Source of the DNA: DAOUCV01 sp034432095
GTDB taxonomy: Bacteria; Chloroflexota; Dehalococcoidia; Dehalococcoidales; UBA2162
Reading direction: 5' to 3'
Length of the DNA: 33,020 bases
Assembly: GCA_034432095.1 (NCBI GenBank)
Contig: DAOUCV010000052.1
Location: 1 to 33,020 of the forward strand
This document shows positions 8,072-15,887 of the stretch, piece after piece. Every line of letters begins with the position of its first letter. The first letter of the stretch is position 1. The position numbers and the translations under genes were made by a program. The notes below the pieces were generated by a model. The model did no database searches and was not told the DNA's origin. It worked only from the letters and a program-made list of their open reading frames with translations.

Positions 8072-8989
8072 CTAACCAGGGTTTTTCCTCGTCTCGGTCC
8101 AAAGGTTCATACTCAGGTATTTCCACCCCCCGTCAGCCAGCACCGCCACGATGTTACCCTGGTCCATCTCTTGAGCCACCCTGATTGCTTGGTGCACTAC
8201 AGCCCCTGAAGATAAGCCAGCAAAAATTGCCTCTTTCTTCAGCAACTGCCTGGTAGCCTCCGCTGCCTGTTGACTGGTAACGACGGTCCTTTCCGTAATG
8301 AGGCTCAAATCCAGAATGGGTGGAATATATTCCTCGAGACACCTCAAGCCCTGGATGTTATCACCAGAGGGAGGCTCAACGCCAAATACCTTGATATTGG
8401 GGTAAATCTCTTTTAGCCGTCGGGTGACGCCAACTAAAGTGCCGCCAGTGCCGATGCCGACAACCAGCGCATCAATCCGTTCATATGGAAAGTCCCTGAT
8501 TATCTCGGCACCGGTAGTCTCGTAGTGAGCCAGTGGGTTAGCCGGATTAGAAAACTGGTCGGGCATAAAGTACCGTTTATCTTTAGCCGCCAGTTCCCTG
8601 GCAGCGTCCATTGCCCCCTTCACCCCCTTAGCCCCCGGGGTGAGGATAAGCTCCGCTTGATAGATTTTCAGAAGTTGCTGTCTTTCCTGGCTCACATTGT
8701 CCGGCATAACAATGGTGACTCTGTAGCCCTTGTGATACCCCAGCCACGCTAAAGCTATCCCGGTATTGCCGCTGGTAGCTTCAATAATGATTTTCTCCTT
8801 GGTCAGTGCCCCACTCTGCTCCGCCCGCTCTATCATATACTTGGCGATTCGGTCCTTAATGCTGGCGCTCCCCCCCAGGTTTTGTCCTTCCAGCTTGGCT
8901 AGGATTTTTACCTTTTTGTTTGGACTCATTCGAGTCAGTTCAACCAGTGAAGTATGACCGATGGCATCAATGGTATTTTTGAAATACAT
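8072..8989 (-). CDS. PLP-dependent cysteine synthase family protein
   Basis: This fold-type II PLP enzyme has Lys45 in SASIKDR as the Schiff-base residue, ATSGNTG (71-77) contacting the substrate carboxylate, and the phosphate-binding GIGTGGTLVG loop. The 305-residue length and motifs fit O-acetylserine (or O-phosphoserine) sulfhydrylase, CysK/CysM type, which makes cysteine from activated serine and sulfide. The family's usual PGGSVKDR is altered to LGGSASIKDR, so cystathionine beta-synthase-like or related activity should be kept in mind. The ATG follows the rtcB stop by five bases with AAAGGA upstream. Confidence 0.85.
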   Translation of the reverse strand: MYFKNTIDAIGHTSLVELTRMSPNKKVKILAKLEGQNLGGSASIKDRIAKYMIERAEQSGALTKEKIIIEATSGNTGIALAWLGYHKGYRVTIVMPDNVSQERQQLLKIYQAELILTPGAKGVKGAMDAARELAAKDKRYFMPDQFSNPANPLAHYETTGAEIIRDFPYERIDALVVGIGTGGTLVGVTRRLKEIYPNIKVFGVEPPSGDNIQGLRCLEEYIPPILDLSLITERTVVTSQQAAEATRQLLKKEAIFAGLSSGAVVHQAIRVAQEMDQGNIVAVLADGGWKYLSMNLWTETRKNPG

Positions 8990-8994
8990 CTTTC

Positions 8995-10455
8995 TTATCC
9001 TTTGATTACGCCGATAGGAACAGATTTTATCACCTTCAGGGAGATGCCTGCCTTATGGGTCACATCAACTACACTAGACACATCCTTATAGGCTTCTGAG
9101 GCTTCCTCAGCCAGTGAACCCATACTGCTTGCTTTGACTGTAATCCCCCTGTCAGCCAGTGCCTGGACAACGTCGGCACCTCTCAGGCTGCGCTTAGCGG
9201 CGGAGCGACTCTGCACCCTGCCGGCACCATGGCAGGTAGAACCGAAGGTTTCTTTCATGGCTGTTTCGGTGCCCAGGGCGACATAGGAACAGCGCCCCAT
9301 GTCACCGGGAATCAGGACCGGTTGACCAATATCCCGGTAAATCGGGGGGATATCAGGATGGTTGGCGGGGAAAGCTCTGGTGGCTCCCTTGCGGTGAATA
9401 CAAAGGGTAGATTTCTTACCGTTGACTGTGTGCTGTTCTATCTTGGCGATATTATGAGCTACATCATAAATCTGTTCCAGCCCCAGTTCTTTCCGACTCT
9501 TACCCAGGACCTTCATAAAGGCTTCTCTCGTCCAGTGAGTGATGCACTGGCGGTTAGTCCAGGCGTAGTTGGCCGCACCAGCCATAGCCGCCAGATAGTC
9601 CTTTCCTTCTGTTGATTGGACGGGAGCACAGGCCAGCTGGCGGTCAGGTAGACTTATGCCATACTTCTTCACTGCTTGACCCAGCAAAGCTAGATAATCA
9701 GTGCAGACCTGATGTCCGAAGCCTCGGGAACCAGTGTGGACCCAGACCAGCACCTGCCCAACTTCATTGATACCCATTACTCTAGCGGCGTCACGGTTGT
9801 AGATTTCCTTAACCACCGCTATCTCCAGAAAGTGATTGCCTGAACCCAGTGTCCCCAGTTGGGGGATACCACGCTGTTTAGCTTTTTTGCTCACCTTATC
9901 AGGGTCAGCCCCTTTCATACAGCCCGACTCTTCCGTAACTATGATATCCTCGGCGTCGCCAAAGCCCTTTTCTACCGCCCAACGGCTACCCTTAACCATG
10001 ACCTCATCCAGCTCTTTCTCAGTCACCCTTAGCTTACCGGTAGAACCCACGCCCGAGGGAATAGCGCTATAGAGTTCGGCAACTAATTGTTTAATCTTGG
10101 GTCTTACCTCTTCTTCGGTGAGGTTTGTCCGCAGGAGTCGGACACCACAGTTAATATCAAAGCCAACGCCTCCGGGCGACACCACTCCATTCTCTAACCT
10201 GGTACCGGCAACCCCACCTATGGCGAAGCCATACCCATAATGAATATCAGGCATAGCCAGTGAATAACCCACAATGCCGGGTAGAAAAGCTACATTGGCT
10301 ACCTGTTCAAAAGCCTGGTCCTCCCAGATTTTGCCGAGCATATCTTCGCTGGCAAAGATAAGACCGGGCACACTCATGCCTGCCTTGTAGCCGGTGGGAA
10401 TCTCCCAACGGTAATTATCTATCTTCTTTAAAATTCCGCGCCACTGTGCTGTCAT
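8995..10455 (-). CDS. rtcB: RNA-splicing ligase RtcB
   Basis: RtcB is a GTP- and Mn-dependent ligase that joins RNA 3'-phosphate (or 2',3'-cyclic phosphate) ends to 5'-OH ends. Metal-binding residues are visible: Asp100 and Cys103 in GFDINCGVR, His240 in VHTGSRGFGH, and His334. The histidine that takes GMP is His409 in STCHGAGR. The 486-residue protein is full length, with no intein inserted. It lies 12 nt downstream of the archease gene, whose product activates RtcB, so the pair makes functional sense. In bacteria the role is usually RNA repair rather than tRNA splicing. Confidence 0.96.
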   Translation of the reverse strand: MTAQWRGILKKIDNYRWEIPTGYKAGMSVPGLIFASEDMLGKIWEDQAFEQVANVAFLPGIVGYSLAMPDIHYGYGFAIGGVAGTRLENGVVSPGGVGFDINCGVRLLRTNLTEEEVRPKIKQLVAELYSAIPSGVGSTGKLRVTEKELDEVMVKGSRWAVEKGFGDAEDIIVTEESGCMKGADPDKVSKKAKQRGIPQLGTLGSGNHFLEIAVVKEIYNRDAARVMGINEVGQVLVWVHTGSRGFGHQVCTDYLALLGQAVKKYGISLPDRQLACAPVQSTEGKDYLAAMAGAANYAWTNRQCITHWTREAFMKVLGKSRKELGLEQIYDVAHNIAKIEQHTVNGKKSTLCIHRKGATRAFPANHPDIPPIYRDIGQPVLIPGDMGRCSYVALGTETAMKETFGSTCHGAGRVQSRSAAKRSLRGADVVQALADRGITVKASSMGSLAEEASEAYKDVSSVVDVTHKAGISLKVIKSVPIGVIKG

Positions 10456-10467
10456 TTTCCCCCTCCA

Positions 10468-10884
10468 CTAAATGTCAAACAGTACCTGAACCCTGCAGCC
10501 ATCACTCTTTTCAATCTTCAGCATGTGGTAGGTAACTGCCTTGATGCCCATTTTCAATTTATGCTTGGAGCTATCCACTTTATGCCCGTAGCTTCTAGCC
10601 TTGAGATGGGTGTTGCTCAACTGGGTAATATCAAACCTCTTAAAGAGCATATTCTCCACATCAAACAGGTAAATAAGCTCGTTTAACCATTCCACCAGCA
10701 GGCTTTCCTGGTCAGGGGCAGTCAGCTCGGTGTCTCGATACTCGCTCTCTTCTACATCATCAAGCTCAGTTATCAGGCTGAACATACCTTTAGCCGCATT
10801 GGCAAACGCCTCATTCAAATTACTGCCATGGGCGATAATGCCAACATCCGCTGTGTGGTTCAGGATTTCAAACTCTCTCTTCAT
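10468..10884 (-). CDS. archease, activator of RtcB
   Basis: Archease is a small metal-binding protein that helps RtcB become guanylylated and turn over. The 138 residues show HTADVGI at the N-terminus (Asp13 as metal ligand), WLNELIYLFD in the middle, AVTYHMLKI, and the acidic C-terminal VQVLFDI, all typical. Its position directly before rtcB confirms the assignment. No ribosome binding site is visible before the ATG, and a TATAAT box ends only 12 bases upstream, so the message may be nearly leaderless. Confidence 0.95.
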   Translation of the reverse strand: MKREFEILNHTADVGIIAHGSNLNEAFANAAKGMFSLITELDDVEESEYRDTELTAPDQESLLVEWLNELIYLFDVENMLFKRFDITQLSNTHLKARSYGHKVDSSKHKLKMGIKAVTYHMLKIEKSDGCRVQVLFDI

Positions 10885-10896
10885 GAGACCATTTTA

Positions 10897-10902
10897 ATTA
10901 TA
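10897..10902 (-). promoter_or_regulatory. -10 box before archease-rtcB
   Basis: A perfect TATAAT lies on the minus strand with a predicted start near 10890, about six bases before the archease ATG. No good -35 box is seen at 16-18 bases, so the promoter is tentative. Confidence 0.35.
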
Positions 10903-10961
10903 TCACCTGAATAAGTGAACCGTATAGCGAAATGAAGGCAATCGGGGCAGTCATTACGGGG

Positions 10962-11954
10962 CTATAACTTTTTTTGGTATATCTCTCGGTAGCGCCGGGA
11001 CAATTCCTTAAGGGTAGGCAGCCCCTGCCTTGCGCCTGTTTTGGTAATCGAGAACCGGGCGACAATATCGCCGAGACGCCCACATTCATTAAGTGGCTTT
11101 TCGTTGACTAGACCATAGAGAAAACCGGCGGCGAAGGCATCTCCTGCGCCAGTAGTATCCAGGATAGCCATTACTCTGTTATCACCGGGCTCAATGATAT
11201 ATTCATTACTGGCATCTCTAACGTAGCTGGTAGCCATCATAGTTTCCAGTTTAGCTCCTCTGCCCAAGGTAACGGCAACAATGTGACATCCGTACTGGAG
11301 GCAGACTTCAGCACCCTTTTTAAAATCCCTACCGGTTAGTTGCTCTACCTCCTTTTTATTAGCAAACAGGACATGAGTGCGGGCCAGTATGGGAGCAAGA
11401 GGTCCTAGCCCCCTTACTGCGTAGAGTTCTCCGGGAGAGAAGCTGACTTTGACAGATGAATCTAATTTATTCACCAGTTCCAGCAGGACCTCCAGCTGAG
11501 CACTATCAACGAAGGAAGAAATATGGAGTATTTCTGCCTGGTTTATATAATCCAAATCTATATCATCTATTGTCAGCAGGCTGTTTGCCCCAGGTGTAAC
11601 CTGGATAGAGCGGAAATTAAGCTTGTCAACGAGACATCGGGCTAAACCTGTTTTTGCCCTTGGCTTCATGCTGATTTGACTGGTATCCACGCCTACTTTC
11701 CTAAAATCTTTGAGCAAGAGCCCGCCATCCTCGTCATCACCGATAACGCCGACAAAGCCGGTTTTTATGCCAAGCCTGGCTAAACCATAGATGGTGTTGG
11801 CTGCCGAACCGCCGGGGAACTTACCTAAAGGTTTCTGTTCTGCTTCTCGGTATTTATAGGGGTCTGCGGTCTCTTCATCTCCTAGAATGGACTCTACCTG
11901 ATAGATGTAGTCCATATTTAGTGCCCCCAGCCCGACCACTTGAACATCAGTCAT
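10962..11954 (-). CDS. PfkB/ribokinase-family carbohydrate kinase
   Basis: This 330-residue protein has both PfkB signatures: PGGSAANTIYGLARLG (48-63), which contacts the sugar, and DTTGAGDAFAAGF (266-278), with the anion hole and catalytic base Asp272. It will phosphorylate a sugar, nucleoside or similar alcohol using ATP. The substrate cannot be read from the sequence; adenosine/ribokinase-like and sulfofructose-type kinases all share these motifs. It lies 16 nt after the HAD phosphatase gene, so the pair may act on related sugar phosphates. The C-terminal tail is lysine-rich. Confidence 0.88.
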   Translation of the reverse strand: MTDVQVVGLGALNMDYIYQVESILGDEETADPYKYREAEQKPLGKFPGGSAANTIYGLARLGIKTGFVGVIGDDEDGGLLLKDFRKVGVDTSQISMKPRAKTGLARCLVDKLNFRSIQVTPGANSLLTIDDIDLDYINQAEILHISSFVDSAQLEVLLELVNKLDSSVKVSFSPGELYAVRGLGPLAPILARTHVLFANKKEVEQLTGRDFKKGAEVCLQYGCHIVAVTLGRGAKLETMMATSYVRDASNEYIIEPGDNRVMAILDTTGAGDAFAAGFLYGLVNEKPLNECGRLGDIVARFSITKTGARQGLPTLKELSRRYREIYQKKL

Positions 11955-11970
11955 GTAAATCCCGACTCCT

Positions 11971-12963
11971 CTATCCCAACTTCCCAGCTTCTTCTCTCAC
12001 TAGGCGTCTGATTCTTTTGTGAATGGCGATAATCTCGTCTAGGTCTTTTCTGCCGGCTAGCCAGTGGAAATAGCCTCTATCTCCCTTGCCTCCGGCTTTT
12101 TCCTTTGCTTTTACTACGCCCTCCACCCCTTTGCGCTGGCTTTTCCGCCAGGCTAGTAGTATTTCCCTCAGGTCAGCAATGGAAGTGGAAGCCAGGCTCA
12201 TCGTCGAGTAGGGCAGGGCATATTCGTTGGCATTGAAGGCGATAGCCAGTCCTCCGGCTTCCTCTACCGCCTGGAGCATTCTGAAATCGGTAATGCTGTC
12301 TCCCACTACCACCCATTGGGACAGGGGCTGATTTTGAGTCTGAGCAAATCTGTTCAGGGCGGTTACCTTGCGCCGTCCACCAACGGGCTTTACCTCTCTT
12401 ATTGCGGTGCCTATCTCGGTAGTGGGCAGTCTCTCCCAGTAGAAGCGGTCAAGCATCTGCTTGATTCGTTCATCATCGGTGGGCGGGTGCAGAGCAAGTA
12501 TGTCTTTTTCAGTTTGCTGTAGCAGGTCGGCGCCTTCTCTGTCTAATGTCTGGCGGAATTGATTTAGAGGGAAGGCTGTACAGGCGACATTATGGGCATA
12601 GATACTCAGCTTCTGGGCGATGCGAAGGGCATATTGCTGGTAGCTGGTGCTAATGCAGAATATCTTCCAGCCATCAGCCTGAAGTCGATAAACCAGGTCA
12701 GCGGCACCGTCGGTCAGCTTGGCGGCAATGGCTAAGGCAATAATATCTTCCTCCTTAATATCGTGGAGGACGAGGAAGGGCACAATCAGGGCTAGGGTAT
12801 CGCCGGGCTCATAGTCCTCTCTTCCTTCCAGCGTCAGCAGATCATCGTAGCGGCTGATAACCTCAAAAACCTTGCCTCCATCGGGGAACAGTTTCATCAA
12901 TTCATAGGCGTTATCCTGGGGCGATAGCGGTCCTTCAAGGTCAAAGCAGATATAGTTGTTTAT
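11971..12963 (-). CDS. HAD-superfamily phosphatase, probable non-canonical ATA start
   Basis: The first ordinary start codons (TTG 12900, ATG 12897) would leave out HAD motif I. Just upstream, in the same open frame, are codons for NNYICFDLEGPLSPQDNAYE, with the nucleophile Asp in FDLEG. The frame closes with TAA at 12964-12966, and no ATG, GTG, TTG or CTG lies between that stop and the motif. The most likely start is ATA at 12963, after a GGTGA five bases upstream, giving 330 aa. Motif II is the Ser in FCISTSYQQ and motif IV is GDSITD (about 221-226). The second acidic residue of motif I is Glu rather than Asp, as in ThrH-type phosphatases. The substrate is unknown; it is co-transcribed with the PfkB kinase. 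Confidence 0.75.
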   Translation of the reverse strand: MNNYICFDLEGPLSPQDNAYELMKLFPDGGKVFEVISRYDDLLTLEGREDYEPGDTLALIVPFLVLHDIKEEDIIALAIAAKLTDGAADLVYRLQADGWKIFCISTSYQQYALRIAQKLSIYAHNVACTAFPLNQFRQTLDREGADLLQQTEKDILALHPPTDDERIKQMLDRFYWERLPTTEIGTAIREVKPVGGRRKVTALNRFAQTQNQPLSQWVVVGDSITDFRMLQAVEEAGGLAIAFNANEYALPYSTMSLASTSIADLREILLAWRKSQRKGVEGVVKAKEKAGGKGDRGYFHWLAGRKDLDEIIAIHKRIRRLVREEAGKLG

Positions 12964-12984
12964 TTACCTCACCCCCTTAATGCA

Positions 12985-13011
12985 CCCAGAAAAATCTTAC
13001 ATTTTTCTGGG
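12985..13011. repeat. 11-bp perfect hairpin between the HAD and formyltransferase genes
   Basis: CCCAGAAAAAT (12985-12995) and its exact reverse complement (13001-13011) enclose a five-base loop. There is no T-tract beyond it on either strand, so it is not a classic terminator; it may still end or protect the formyltransferase transcript. Confidence 0.7.
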
Positions 13012-13022
13012 AACCCCTTAGT

Positions 13023-13047
13023 CTCCCTCTCCTTCAAAGGAGGGAGG
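13023..13047. repeat. C/T-rich imperfect hairpin
   Basis: CTCCCTCTCCTT is followed by CAA and then AAGGAGGGAG, an imperfect stem. It belongs to the same style of intergenic hairpin-rich sequence as 15715-15870 and 20099-20355. Together with 12985-13011 it fills the 126-bp gap between the HAD and formyltransferase genes. Confidence 0.5.
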
Positions 13048-13089
13048 ATGATGTTTTGAAGGGATGAAGCCTCCTTCAATCTTCCCCTA

Positions 13090-13941
13090 TTAAGTCGCTG
13101 CTGTTCTATTCTCAAGTCTTTCGAGCAGCTCTTTTACCTGCCTATCTATTTCACTAGTTAGATTGTACCCGTTTATGGGTTTGTTTTCAGCATCAATGAC
13201 CTGTTTCTCTCTATTTATCCTGATTTTACCCTCACTGAAAGCCCTGAGGGTGGCAATTATCAGGGGAAATTCTCTCGCCAGCCCGTGTTTACGGATAAGC
13301 CGGAATAACGAATCTCTTGCTGTTTGGCTTTTCTGGCTGTCTGCGGGCAGATTTTCAACCTCTTGCCAGTGTCTATCAAACGGCTCACCCCTGATGGAGA
13401 AGGTACAGTAGGCTACCGTTGGTCCCTTGTCCAGTTCAGGGGTTACCAGGTGCATCATCACTCCTGTCTGTCTGGCTCTGAGATCAATCAGTTTCCAGAT
13501 AACTTCCTGCCAGGTGCCCGTAGGCCCACCGGGAGCGGCGGGGTGGAGGTTGAGCATATCATATCTCTGGCAAAGCTCGTGACCCGTAATCAACATATAG
13601 CCAGCGAGGACACACAGGTCAGGGGTGAAACCCTTTAACCGGCTCATAATCTCGCGGTCATAGTCGAGGCGCCATTGCGGCATTGGCTTGTAAGGTTCGG
13701 GATTTCGTTCACCCCGCATCTTCATGTACTTCTGGTAGGAAAAACAGACTAAAGGGACATTGTAAGCCTCGACAAGGTCGAGGAACAGGTCACTCTGTTT
13801 TGACTCACCGCGTTCACGATTGCAGAAAACAAAGGTTATCTCACCTTTCACCTCACCCTGCGTGATGCTGTCCTTCACTGCAGTTAAGAGGTCTCTGGCT
13901 GCCCTATCTCTACCGGTAGAGAACCAGCCGATTCTGAGCAT
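13090..13941 (-). CDS. formyltransferase-fold protein (PurN-like)
   Basis: This 283-residue protein has the formyltransferase catalytic triad: Asn131 and His133 in LNLHPAAPGGPTGTW, and Asp171 in PELDKGP. GAR transformylase (PurN) is about 200 residues and uses NIHPS with a different loop, so this is a distinct branch with about 80 additional residues, partly C-terminal. It probably uses 10-formyltetrahydrofolate but the acceptor is unknown. I chose the ATG at 13941: the upstream ATG at 13950 is part of the AAGGATG that serves as ribosome binding site for the inner start. It overlaps the end of the PHP gene region and is last in that operon. Confidence 0.75.
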   Translation of the reverse strand: MLRIGWFSTGRDRAARDLLTAVKDSITQGEVKGEITFVFCNRERGESKQSDLFLDLVEAYNVPLVCFSYQKYMKMRGERNPEPYKPMPQWRLDYDREIMSRLKGFTPDLCVLAGYMLITGHELCQRYDMLNLHPAAPGGPTGTWQEVIWKLIDLRARQTGVMMHLVTPELDKGPTVAYCTFSIRGEPFDRHWQEVENLPADSQKSQTARDSLFRLIRKHGLAREFPLIIATLRAFSEGKIRINREKQVIDAENKPINGYNLTSEIDRQVKELLERLENRTAAT

Positions 13942-13953
13942 GAATACCATCCT

Positions 13954-14598
13954 TCAGGGCAAATTCCTGAGCTTTGCCCAGGCACTGTGAAAATGGACAA
14001 GGAAACTGGACTTACGCGTGAAAATCTTGCCCTTTCTCAAAGCCTCGCAAAAGTCGTCCTTGGCGTCGAACTCGGGCATCTCGATAAAGGTGTAACCTAT
14101 TTCGTTAGGAGTATGAGCATCGCTACCGACGATTCCAGGCAGGTCATATTTCGTGGCAAAATTCCTGGCTCTAGTTGCCGGTCCAGACAGGGGACTTCTG
14201 GCGTTGAACACCTCGATAATGTCAACTTGTCCGGCTAGCTCTTCTATCTTGTGGTTATCCAGCCCGAGTCCTCTGAATGGGTCAAAGGGGTGGGGTAGAC
14301 ATACCAGGGCATCTTGAGCCTTGATACGCGATATCGCCTCCTCAATAGAGATACCGCTGGGTATCCCCTCTTTGAGAAACATCCCCATTACCTCACCATC
14401 AGGGGTTAGAATTTCCTCAGCCACAATTACTTTAAAGGGAGCCACGCTCTGCATTTTCAGGGCACCTTCAACGGTACCATGGTCAGATATGGCGATACAG
14501 TTGATGTTAGTCTCCAAGCAGCGGTTGATTATCTTCTCCAGAGGCGTATTGCAGTCTATTGAGTACGAAGTGTGAATGTGAAAATCAGCCTTCAGCAA
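13954..14598 (-). CDS. PHP-domain metal-dependent phosphoesterase
   Basis: The 214-residue protein carries the PHP motifs: DFHIHTSYS (Asp5, His7, His9), SDHGTVEG (Asp39, His40), Glu61 or Glu62, LPHPFDPFRG and GSDAHTPNE. These bind two or three metal ions and hydrolyse phosphate esters, as in RNase AM/YciV-type and TrpH proteins. The start is TTG at 14598 (GGGGG about nine bases upstream), which gives the usual N-terminus immediately before DFHIH. It lies between the M24 peptidase and the formyltransferase-like gene. The substrate, whether oligoribonucleotide or 3',5'-bisphosphonucleotide, is not known. Confidence 0.85.
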   Translation of the reverse strand: MLKADFHIHTSYSIDCNTPLEKIINRCLETNINCIAISDHGTVEGALKMQSVAPFKVIVAEEILTPDGEVMGMFLKEGIPSGISIEEAISRIKAQDALVCLPHPFDPFRGLGLDNHKIEELAGQVDIIEVFNARSPLSGPATRARNFATKYDLPGIVGSDAHTPNEIGYTFIEMPEFDAKDDFCEALRKGKIFTRKSSFLVHFHSAWAKLRNLP

Positions 14599-14619
14599 TT
14601 CAGTAGACCCCCGATTTCC

Positions 14620-15693
14620 CTATTTCTTCTTTGAGAGCACTCTGATTCCCCCGTTTTCTATAACTACTAAATCCTCAATCCTCACTCCTCCCCAGCCGGG
14701 GAGGTAAATGCCCGGCTCGATAGAGAACACCATACCTGAGGTAAGTATATCCTTGGAGTTAGGGCCAAGGCGAGGCTGTTCGTGTTCAGCCAGCCCGACA
14801 CCATGACCCAGAGAGTGACCGAAGGCTTCAGCATAGCCTGCCTCTTGAATAACCGTCCGGGCAAAGCTATCAGCCTCTTCCCCATTCATCCCCTCCTTGA
14901 TTAGGGCTATGGCAGTCAGCTGGGCACCGAGGACGGTATCATAAACCTTCCTGAAGGTTGCATCGGGCTCGCCCAGGCAGATGGTGCGGGTAAAATCGCT
15001 ACAATAGCCTCCAACCCTGGCACCCATATCAATTACTACGGGCTCCCCGGCTTTGAGTTTACGCGCTGAGGGCTTGGCGTGGGGCAGGGCGGAATTTGGG
15101 CCCGAAGCAACAATAATCTCGAAGGGCAGGGTCTGGCTACCCTGCTCACGCTGGAATTTCTCCAGTTCCCAGGCTACCTCCATTTCGGTCATGCCAGTTC
15201 GAATTAAGTCTTCAATGTGGTCAAAAGCCCTATCGGTTATCTCCACCGCTCTGGCAATAAGCTCGATTTCTTCAGGCTCTTTTACTGCCCGCAGCGACTC
15301 TATCAGTCCGTCTACCGGGACGAGCTGGAGCGGGGATTTATTTTTACTCACTGCTTCAGTTAACTGGCGATACACACTGAAAGTAATGTCTTGAGCCTCG
15401 AAGCCCAACCTTTTTAAGTCCAGCTCGGCTACCAGCCGTAGGAACCACTCCGGCACATTACCGCTAATCTGAAAGAGCTGGTAGTCAGGGGCTTGTGTCT
15501 TGACCTGCTCTATGTAGCGGAAGTCAGTGGCTAGGACGGCGTTCTCGGCGGTGATTAACAGGTAACCCGCCGAACCATCAAAGCCGGACAGGTAGTACCG
15601 GTTCTCCGGTTGCGAGATAAAAATACCATCCAGCTCTTTTTCGAGCAAACTCTGCCTAAGTCTTTTCAATCTATTAGCTATATTTGGGCTCAT
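14620..15693 (-). CDS. M24 metallopeptidase (Xaa-Pro dipeptidase/aminopeptidase P family)
   Basis: The protein has an N-terminal creatinase-like domain (about 1-130) and a C-terminal pita-bread metallopeptidase domain. All five metal ligands are visible: Asp222 and Asp233 in IDMGARVGGYCSDFT, His297 in GHSLGHGVG, Glu326 in SIEPGIY and Glu340 in RIEDLVV. It removes an N-terminal residue ahead of proline or cleaves Xaa-Pro dipeptides; its 357 residues match the PepQ/YpdF group. It begins with ATG at 15693 after a weak AAGAGA. It is the first gene of a three-gene operon with PHP and formyltransferase-like genes. Confidence 0.92.
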   Translation of the reverse strand: MSPNIANRLKRLRQSLLEKELDGIFISQPENRYYLSGFDGSAGYLLITAENAVLATDFRYIEQVKTQAPDYQLFQISGNVPEWFLRLVAELDLKRLGFEAQDITFSVYRQLTEAVSKNKSPLQLVPVDGLIESLRAVKEPEEIELIARAVEITDRAFDHIEDLIRTGMTEMEVAWELEKFQREQGSQTLPFEIIVASGPNSALPHAKPSARKLKAGEPVVIDMGARVGGYCSDFTRTICLGEPDATFRKVYDTVLGAQLTAIALIKEGMNGEEADSFARTVIQEAGYAEAFGHSLGHGVGLAEHEQPRLGPNSKDILTSGMVFSIEPGIYLPGWGGVRIEDLVVIENGGIRVLSKKK

Positions 15694-15714
15694 TATTCTC
15701 TTATTTTAACCTAT

Positions 15715-15870
15715 CCCTTCCCTTGTTAGAGGAAGGAAAAACGCTCAAGAGGAGGGCTTTGCCCCCTTTCTTAATTATACTCTCCTCGATTTTGGGGTGT
15801 CCAAGAAGGGCTCTAGCCCCCATTTTAATTCCCTTCCCTTTCTCCATCCTAGGAGAGAAAACAGAGGGAA
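15715..15870. repeat. hairpin-rich intergenic repeat region
   Basis: The 194-bp gap between xer and the M24 gene begins with CCTATCCCTTCCCTTGTTAG and contains paired blocks such as GAGGGCTTTGCCCCC and AAGGGCTCTAGCCCC. The same vocabulary (CCTATCCC, CCTTCCC, TTGTTAG, AGGGC..GCCC) fills the element at 20099-20355. It looks like a degraded relative of that element. No open frame of note is present. Confidence 0.5.
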
Positions 15871-15887
15871 TGAGGTTTTCTTACTCA

